Origin: Physcomitrium patens
Taxonomy: Eukaryota; Streptophyta; Bryopsida; Funariales; Funariaceae
Length of the DNA: 64,000 bases
NCBI RefSeq assembly: GCF_000002425.4
Contig: NC_037254.1
Span: 18,550,405-18,614,404 of the forward strand
Reading direction: 5' to 3'
A program made the translations under genes and the position numbers. The notes beneath the pieces were generated by a model. The model was not told where the DNA came from and ran no database searches. It worked only from the letters and a program-made list of their open reading frames with translations. Each line of letters starts with the position of its first letter. Within the stretch, counting starts at the first letter, position 1. Shown in pieces: positions 56,213-64,000 of the stretch.

Positions 56213-58264
56213 AAAGATCCTAGTGACCTGTAATTGTTTGAGTTTAGTGTACTCTTTTTCTGAAAATTATTGCAGTAGTTTAACTGTATGATGTGCATTG
56301 CATTTTTTTTCAGTACAACCTAATACATGGTGCAGTCATCGACACCTCACAAATTGGGGTCCAGCAAACACATCTTGTCTTGAGATGAACTGTTAAAGTA
56401 TCATGCTTGCTGGCCAATTAATATTGCATTCATTGCCACAGACACTAGCTTAATCCAATTATCTTGCATAGAATTTGAGTTTGTTGTCCTTTTCAAACTC
56501 CAGTAAAAGACTGTTTGGTGTAGTGTCATGCTGGACTGAAGCTCGTTCAATTTACAAGTTACACAGACAATTGGCATGACTCACCTTCGTAGGATGAAGT
56601 GTTTTTTTTTGTTTTTTTGTTTTATTTATTTATTTTAAGTCCACTTCCAACTGTTGATCCCATGCCGCCGTAGGAATCATCACCTGTGCTGCAGGTGACC
56701 AATCATGTAACCTAGTTATTCTCTGCATGTTGCTAGAGGGAACAGTAGTTGAACTTGAGGTAACTAAAAGTGAATGCAGGTGATGTAGAGTGGGTGGCAA
56801 TTTCGAACAAAAGAGATTATGTCAGCAAGTCGAAAGAACGCAGCCCAAGGAGACCAAAGCTTTAAAATACATTGCACGTCCATATTCTCAACTTGATGCT
56901 TCGGAATTTGGTAAATAAAACCAAGAGTAAAACGTGCAAATTGTCAATTCTCTTCTGAAAAGATGAAAAAATACAGAACATGTTAAGATAACACGAACAT
57001 AGTATCCGAATTCGTTGAACATCATTCTGTCAATAGCGGTTGAAACCAAAATTTATAAGAATTTTTATTTGAAAAAATGTCACAAATAAAAATAAAAAAA
57101 GTTGTCTCTAGGGTTGCCTTCATATTTCTATTTTTGTAGACAACTTTGAACAGAAAGATGTAATATATTATCACAAAAAACCTCTTTGTCATTCAACATG
57201 ATTGATCTATCATCATCATTATTATTATTATTATTATTATCTTCAAATTAGAAATTATGACAAACAAACATCTGACAATTCAACTTTAAAAAATAAGTAA
57301 TTAAGCTATACATTTTGTAGTAGATACCACTACAATTTGCAATATCAAATTTGGATTAAGCCTAGCAATAATAATTGGCATAGTGTTCTATACTATTTGA
57401 GGATCTATTCTAATTAAAAAACAATCTCAGCATGAACATTGGCAAGACTAAAGATAATTTTAAAATAAACCCTGAGATGCCTCAATATGAACCAAAATTG
57501 GTGCCCACTTCTTCCAAACCAATACCACCTAATCAGTACATCGAACTCAACCTTGACAAACTCAGAACCAAATAGTTCTATCAATAGCACTTCGAAGACT
57601 CGAAGTATGTTCAATTAGATGCCAATATTATAATCTCAATTGAATCGAACTCAAAAAAATCAGGAGACTAGAGTAGGAAAAAATACCCAAATCACATGCA
57701 GAAATCTCTGAAGAACTCCACATATAAATTTACTCCGAAGGTGCAGAATACGCCACATTGTTCAGTTTTCTTCCAGGTGCACATGATTTTATGCATAAAC
57801 AGCAATATGTCTTATACAAGAACCCATTTTTGAGTCAAAACATGCACTATTGAAAGTCCAGACGCAAAGCTCAAACTGCATTGTCTTCCACGAGTTATCA
57901 ATATTAAAGCAAGGAAAGTCATTCAACGACAAAGTCTAATTGCAAAGCCATCCTCATGTCCAGATTGCACATTCACAACTTCAAGAGCTCAACTGGGTCA
58001 CCGTTTTATGCATTCTACACATTCGACAACATTGCACATTCAAACCAAACACCTCAAAATCTGGTCGAATTGGAGTACTGATTTCACGTGAAGATAGAAT
58101 GCCTACATGAAATGTTGCAGTGTTGAAAACATGAAGGAAAAAATCATCAACACATGCTCACCATTCCTACAGATCTACAGAAAGAAACTGGACTGATTCC
58201 AGCTTCGATGTGGCTAATTACTCTATGAGACCAAGGCTGGGTCATACTTGTGACATGAGCTGAA
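56213..58264. other. Convergent spacer between PPR and ClpR4 genes
   Basis: It holds both 3' UTRs. A short ATT trinucleotide run occurs at about 57219-57240. No gene is supported. Confidence 0.6.
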
Positions 58265-59257
58265 TTAGATGAGCTGCGCCTTTTTGAGATCCGAAGCAAT
58301 ACTCCTCTTCTCATCTCCTTCAGCATAGAGAACCTTGTCAATAAGGCCATAGTCCACAGCTTCATCGGGTTTGAAATACTTGGGTCGCCTGATATCGTCG
58401 GTGATCTTTTCCACAGTCTGACCTGTATGTCTTGAGATCAGCTTGACGAGCTCTTCCTTCACATTCCGAACTTCCTTCCGGGCAATGTCAATGTCGGTAG
58501 CTTGGCCCCGGAACTGGGCAATTGGCTGTTTAAGCATGATGGTTGCAGAGGGGAGACAAGCACGGTTACCTTTGGAGCCTGCCGCAAGGAGCAATGCAGC
58601 TTCGCCCCAAGCGTTGCCTACACACAATGTGAAGATGGGGGGTTTTACGTACCGCATGGTGTCGTAAATGGCGAAGGCTTCGGTTTCGTAGCCCAGCTTC
58701 TCGCCATCCTTGGTGGTTCCCGTGGAGTTGATGTACATGTAAATGGATTTCTCAGGGTCATCGTATTGCAGGTACAGCAACTCTGCCATGACGAGTTCGG
58801 TGACGGCGGGAACGAGCGACATCGCTAAGAAGACAATCCGGTTCTTGAACAAATATGATGGCAAATCTGGAGGTGGCTGCTGCCTAGCATCTCCCCGTTG
58901 GAATGGAATAACCATGGTAACGACACCACGGCGGCCGCGGGATTGGGAACTCTGGTGGGTGCGCTCCACAGCTTTCCAGGCAGAAAACATTCCTTCCCCT
59001 GCAATGGAGCTCTGCATGCTGCTGCCCACAAAGGAGCACATGAGCTCATTGTAGAGGCGCAGTGGTTTTGATGATGTCTTCTTATTAGCCCTTGGCAATA
59101 ACTGGTCGTCTCTTCTCATCGACACAGAAGGGAATGAGCAATTGCTGCATGCCAGTGTCAGATATGAAGATGAGGATGTAGGGTGCCGTAGCTCAGCTCT
59201 TCTGCCTGTTGCAGCAGGCACTGATAGCCTCGCCCTCATCACTTCCACGGCAGCCAT
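58265..59257 (-). CDS. CLPR4: ClpR4-like inactive plastid Clp protease subunit, intronless
   Basis: Structural, non-catalytic subunit of the chloroplast ClpPR protease core ring. The protein has 330 residues from the ATG at 59257 (gccATGgc context); upstream in-frame codons lack an ATG. Residues 1 to about 110 are a Ser/Arg-rich transit region. The Clp fold runs from M-V-I-P-F (115) to the C-terminal S-D-L-K-K-A-Q-L-I, which matches my memory of the ClpR4 ending. Compared with bacterial ClpP, all three catalytic positions are changed: the Ser region reads G-N-A-W-G-E (Ser to Gly), His becomes Lys in M-L-K-Q-P (241-245), and Asp becomes Pro in R-R-P-K-Y. This fits a ClpR, not a broken ClpP. 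The lack of introns is unusual next to intron-rich neighbours. Confidence 0.9.
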   Translation of the reverse strand: MAAVEVMRARLSVPAATGRRAELRHPTSSSSYLTLACSNCSFPSVSMRRDDQLLPRANKKTSSKPLRLYNELMCSFVGSSMQSSIAGEGMFSAWKAVERTHQSSQSRGRRGVVTMVIPFQRGDARQQPPPDLPSYLFKNRIVFLAMSLVPAVTELVMAELLYLQYDDPEKSIYMYINSTGTTKDGEKLGYETEAFAIYDTMRYVKPPIFTLCVGNAWGEAALLLAAGSKGNRACLPSATIMLKQPIAQFRGQATDIDIARKEVRNVKEELVKLISRHTGQTVEKITDDIRRPKYFKPDEAVDYGLIDKVLYAEGDEKRSIASDLKKAQLI

Positions 59258-60323
59258 GGCGCCGTCCCCTCTCCTCACCTCCCCTTCAAAGCTTAATACT
59301 GGATTCAGGCACTCGGGTAACCTAACCGGAACCTACACGAAGCTCTGTAACAGCAACACACTCCTCAGTTAAAATAATATATTCGCAATTAGGCTATCCA
59401 GTTTCACACCTCACCACCAAAACAAAACCCACGACGAACCATGTATGGCGTAAATCCGCACTTTTCTCGCAATTCGTGCAAAATTCAGACCCTGTATCTC
59501 CCAACTGGTGGAAGCTCGCTAAGTGTTCTAAATTCGACACGGCAATTTCACTAACAGATTCCTGAAACGTAGGTCGAAAATTTCTGAAGCACCCTTCATC
59601 TCTGACCTAATGCAGAGCCCAGCAGCGAGATGATTTCACACCCGAACCTGTCGTATACTCCCGATTGATACCAAAACATGCACAAGTACATGGAATTGAC
59701 AAATTACAGGAACTCAGTTCGCGAAGAGTCGTAGCACTCACCGACGGAGGTTGATGGAGCAGTATGCGCAATCAGAATTCGTGGAAAAACACCTGAGAGT
59801 GTAGCATGTCCGACGGACGTCAAAGAAACGACATCAGAGGCTATCCACCCAAAAACGAAAGAGAAATGTCGCATCTATGACAGTGCACGCAAAGGTGGAT
59901 GGATGAACGTGCGTTGAGCCCTAAACCCCAGAAAGCCGGTTTGCGACGCCGAAGTCAGGAATTCTCATCTTTACACTCTAGAATTTACACGTATTGTGTG
60001 TGTGGAACCCCCAAAATGCGAGCAGGTTGTGAAATGATTAACAGCAAATTGATTGTGGACAATCGATTACATTTTCTACATTATTTAGCTGAAGATTGAG
60101 CACTTGCATCAGCGCTTGAGTGCACATTCGCCATCTTACTTGGGTTCAATTTTTAACTTTTTGGTGGTTTTTTGGTTCTTGTCGAGGTAGATTGTTAGGT
60201 TTTTCGCAGCTGGGGAATTTAGTGAAGGATGTGAGAGAATTAGGGGATTGTGTGTAAATTGGTAAGTTATTGTTCAGAAAGAGAGCGCGTGCACTGGGTC
60301 ATGTTTGCCAGGAGGGTAAAGAG
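59258..60323. promoter_or_regulatory. Shared intergenic region between divergent ClpR4 and maturase-like genes
   Basis: The two genes point away from each other across about 1.07 kb, so this should contain both promoters. An ATG at 60301 opens a short frame that overlaps the maturase start in another frame, a possible upstream ORF. Specific elements are not resolved. Confidence 0.45.
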
Positions 60324-62200
60324 ATGGCCATCCGCAGTTGGGTGGGCAGTTTCAAGTCCGTTTCCTGTGGGCGGCTCTCGGTCCTGCGTTCCTTGAGTAT
60401 GCTTGCGCAACAGCACTCAGCTGCGGCATTGGCCTCAGATGACCTCGTGAACACTGCTTCAGAGAAAACGATTGGCCCCTTGAATGCATCGCAAGGGACT
60501 TTGACTCATGCGAATTCTGCCAAGGTGAAGTTTCTAGGTGTCTTCATTGGTGTTGTCGATGATTCAAAGAGGAAACGTCAGTATGAAAAGGCTTTGGAGA
60601 AGCGACGCCGTGTTATCCATCGGTTGCGCCAGTTGCAGAAGCAGCGGAAGGAATCGTGGGAAAAGGAAGTTGAGCGGTTGGCATTCAATGCTTTCATTCG
60701 GGGCTATCGCAAGACCCTGAATACTCTCAGATCAGGTTTGTATGACTCTTCTGGTGGCCCTTTTATTTTATCTGTTTCCACATCCAAATTACAGAATTGC
60801 TAATTGGCCCATTTCCGTTTCGCTTGGTGGGAATGAATGAGTGGGGACATTCCTTGCAGGCAAGTTTGATCACCTTCGTATTTGTCTCTTGAACCGTTTA
60901 GGATTTGTTTTGCACACTTAAGCTCTCCATTGGACGGAAACTGTGTTTTTCCTTCTCTAGCATTAACATGGTTGATGAATTAGGCTCGAAGGCGAAGCAG
61001 ACTATTTTCGACAAGGCCACCGAACTTGGGATGAAGGCTGCTTTGACCCTGACGGACCATCACCCTCTGATGAGTAGCGATGACCTGAAGAAGCTGCTTG
61101 CACAGGAGGAGGATCATTTTGCTAGGCTTGGTTGGGATTATCTCCCTGTGTCGGTGAAGACTGCCTACGAAAATCTCATGCTATCTATTGATGAGGCTTG
61201 CGAGGAGCTCAATGCACAGGCTGAAGCTTCCAAGTTGCGACCAGCACTTCCCGCTGGAAAGCAAGAAATGGATATTACTGAATCATGCGATTCGAATCTT
61301 ACCAATGAAGCTGGTTTGGGGCTGCCTGAATCTTGCTCCGCTAGCTTGTCCATTGAGGATCTCCAAACTATGGATCACTGTTACGAGAATATCATGGTCA
61401 GAATGTCCGATCCGGATACTCTGTACGATGCTTATGAACGAATTAAACCAAAGCTTCAGTTGTTGAGTGGCAAGAGTGATGAAGACTGGAAGGATTTTAG
61501 TTTGAGTTCATTTGATCACATAGCATATAGTTTGCGATCAGGGACATATCAATTTTCTCCGGTTTCTCATATCCATGTCAGAAAACCTGGAAAGGAAGGC
61601 GATGTGAGAACAATTACAGTTGTCAATCCAAGAGACCAGATTGTTGCGGAGGCTATTAGAGCAGAGTTGGAGAGAATCTATGAGCCAGTGTTTTTGGTAA
61701 GTGCTGTTAGGCACAAATTGGCCAGGTCTAGCCACATGGCTCTGAAGTTGATCAAGAATAGTTGGAAAGGAACTACCTGGTTTATACATTACAAATCTCC
61801 AATAGAGTTTGGAAATGCACAATTTGAGAACCTATTGCGTATTCTATCAGCGAGGATAAAGGACGAGGATTTTTTGCATCTACTTCAGCAACTGTTCAGG
61901 ACTGGCATGATTAGGTTGGGTGACCATGGAAATCGATTGTCTGCTCTTTTTTGCAACATCTACTACCACCAGCTAGATATGGAGGTTACGCGCATGCAGG
62001 CAGAGCAGAATTCAGGCTCCAACAAGCGGGGAACGAACCAGTTGAGCAGCGCTGCAATTGTTCCGCTTGTCAGGGTGAGATACGTAAGATATGCTGAAGA
62101 ATTCCTGTTCGGCATTACGGGTAACAAGGTCATGGCTCTGGATGTATTAGGGAGGGTGCACGAGTTTCTACGACGCGAGTTGAAGCTGCGAAGGCTTTGA
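60324..62200 (+). CDS. Nuclear group II intron maturase-like protein with RT domain only, two exons
   Basis: Resembles plant nuclear maturases (nMAT family), which splice group II introns in organelles, mainly mitochondria. Proposed exons 60324-60739 and 60961-62200 give 551 residues. The N-terminus is Arg/Ser rich without acidic residues, like a mitochondrial presequence. The junction joins in phase (donor gtatga, acceptor ctctag); other donors nearby break the frame, but the splice is inferred. The RT-like part shows R-T-I-T-V-V-N-P-R-D-Q-I-V-x-E-A-I-R, then a block equivalent to R-L-G-x-H-G-N-R-L-S-A-L-F-C-N-I-Y. Last comes Tyr-Ala-Glu-Glu (516-519) where active RTs have Y-A-D-D. The protein ends only about 32 residues later, so the maturase X domain is missing. 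It could be a degenerate paralogue, a structural variant, or split by an intron I cannot see. Confidence 0.8.
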
Positions 62201-64000
62201 TAGGGACTCCATGAACCTGCGGAATACTCGGTCACGGCGAGAGGAATGGCTTAGCATCACTTTCGTGTGGGTGGGTTGGAGCCAAAAACGAAATTATATT
62301 GCTCTTTCTACTCTGCCTAAGTGAGCGAATCCGTATATTGTTCAACTTTCTGAATTGAAATTTTCAGGGTATGTGCCAAGTCCGAAAGATCCATTCGTTG
62401 GTGTGTGTTGCTACTCGTTCTTCGATTACCAGTTTTAGCCAATGAATGATTTCAATCCACTGCTAGTTCTTTTGTAAATATAAATGATTTTTCCTGCACA
62501 GTAGCATCACAGGTCTTACACAGTATGAAGTTTTGGGACTTCTCTCGCAAAAGGACGGTTAGCTGTTTTTGCAGCAAGAATCGGTGGTTTGATTTTTGCA
62601 GCAGGCCTTTGTTCTAATCTGATGTGCAGTTCTTGCGTACAGCTTGAAGTTGAAGTTGAACGAGACGTTGGGCGCAGCATCATATCTAATGACGGGGGCG
62701 TCAAGGCACCGCGGCCTAGTCAAACTGAGACACTGGGAATAATTTTGTAAGTTGCCAGGCACCATTGTCTCGAAGGAAAACGGGACTCTACATGCTTTTG
62801 CATGGATTGATGAATGCCTTTATACTTGCTTGGACAAGTATAGTAGGGAATTTTAGCAATGCATTAGTGGTTATATTAATATTGATATTCCCCTTTCCGA
62901 GAGTACAGTATCTATGTCTGGCAATTGTCGCTCTCTTAGTATTTTCACTTAAGCCGGATTGGTTCCCGGGTTGGAGTTACCAACGTACTCAACTAGGATG
63001 GATTTCGAGACAGCGTTGACGGACTTAACGTGGTCTGATTACACTTCATTCTGTATTACGCGAAACGACGTGTGAATTTTTCCTACTCATGTGTTTGTGC
63101 ATCAACATATCAATGACCTGGGTGAGTACGCACGAAAGATGTGTCAACCTCTGTAATCTCAAACATATCATGTGATACAGACTTTTGTCGGTTTGTTGGT
63201 TCGTTTGATTCTCCAAATCCTCGTAAATCAAGCTCTAGAGTATGAGATACATTTGTGCTGTTGCTTTCATAATTTTCTTAATGTTTATGTATGCATAGCA
63301 ACACCTTGTTTATATTAAGCTCAGAAATGGGCTTCCATTGCGTTAGGTCGGTAGGCAAGTGTATTCACGACATTCGAATCTGCGACAATAAATTCGAGTA
63401 TGCTTCGCAAAATTAGTTAATTCCATAATCTGCCAGTTTCATTAGTTAATTTGGAATGATTAATTGCATACTTGGTCTCGAGAACCATCTTCGCTCTTCT
63501 TTTTCTTCGTTCAATCACCTCGCACTGTGCTTTACAAATGCAACCTGTATTTGTCAACACCATTACATTCCTGTTTTCGTTTTCCACCTTTTAGTACCTA
63601 GCACCACATCAACTGCTCGGCCTCCAAACGCTTTTGTAGTGATGACCGTTGTATTTCCAGAGCATTGTAGACACATACAACACTTGGCTGCATTCGAGCA
63701 CGTCGGTGACTGTGTCCCGACTTTAATGTGGAATAAAACTGAGCGCCAGCGATGAGAGGATGAAGAAGGGCAGGGGGGAGAAAAAGAAAAAAATGTTGGG
63801 GCAAACTTATCTTCAGCACTTGGGACATTCAATAGAAGAGAAGAACTACGCCGTTTGTAGACATTTTTGTAGACATCTGGAGGAGTGCCCTGGCTCTGTA
63901 GTACCGCAATGAAGGTCCCCTCTATTGAGCATTCTTCAGAGCAATGCCCGTGATCAGTCCTCGTTAAAGAGGCTTGCAGCAGATGTTTCGTGTTTGGACT
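62201..64000. other. Region after the maturase-like gene, no gene supported
   Basis: I searched for a maturase X domain in all forward frames and saw none. A frame ending at 63019 has a Leu/Ile-rich stretch that could be a membrane segment but begins at a TTG; its first ATG is at about 62792. The frames at 63456-63832 on both strands lack signatures. Confidence 0.5.

Noticed and set aside
62200-63019. Continuation of the maturase X domain in another frame
   Set aside because: The next frames give a short basic stretch and then a hydrophobic segment, neither resembling domain X.

Overview
The window is nuclear DNA of a land plant. The evidence is plant-type genes with short GT-AG introns, chloroplast enzymes with transit peptides (DXS, an inactive Clp subunit), a large P-class PPR protein, a nuclear group II intron maturase-like protein, Ty1/copia retrotransposons, and an Arabidopsis-type CCCTAAA repeat in an intron. 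Small introns, an intronless ClpR4-like gene and long, very AT-rich gene-free stretches suggest a bryophyte, most likely a moss. That placement is inference; no species marker is visible.

Layout. 1-4.85 kb: a decayed copia element on the minus strand, running off the left edge, with LTR, tRNA-iMet primer binding site, gag, protease, integrase, RT and RNase H remnants. 5.0-7.4 kb: AT-rich spacer. 7.4-9.6 kb: low-confidence relic with a frame-breaking 46-bp tandem duplication. 9674-16010 (+): 23-exon leucine-rich repeat receptor kinase. 16084-17457 (-): three-exon GNAT acetyltransferase, convergent with the kinase. 18314-18694 (+): unknown small ORF. 18.7-25.8 kb: gene-free AT-rich desert with TA microsatellites. 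25851-26176: MITE-like element with perfect 17-bp terminal inverted repeats. 27813-30332 (+): secreted GH1 beta-glucosidase. 31963-33371 (-): BUD31 splicing factor. 34673-38211 (-): cytosolic-type tryptophanyl-tRNA synthetase, 13 exons. 39535-43685 (-): DXS, 9 exons. 44388-50153 (+): complete but decayed copia element with two LTRs and AGGAT target-site duplications, about 700 bp upstream of the DXS start codon. 50.2-53.1 kb: AT-rich spacer. 54032-56212 (+): intronless PPR gene. 58265-59257 (-): intronless ClpR4-like gene. 60324-62200 (+): two-exon maturase-like protein that stops right after a degenerate RT motif. 62.2-64 kb: no supported gene.

How the genes relate. These are independent single-gene units, not an operon. 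Several serve organelles: DXS (plastid isoprenoid precursors), ClpR4 (plastid proteolysis), and PPR and maturase-like proteins (organelle RNA processing). BUD31 and WARS are core housekeeping genes. The receptor kinase and beta-glucosidase act at or outside the plasma membrane. I rebuilt exon structures by hand from splice-site phase and family knowledge; every multi-exon gene closes to a whole number of codons.

I see no clear new multi-gene system. The most unusual items are the RT-only maturase-like gene, the GH1 enzyme with an altered acid/base motif, the one-LRR-per-exon receptor, the 27-bp fold-back in the first copia element, and the LTR with an expanded 29-bp tandem repeat.
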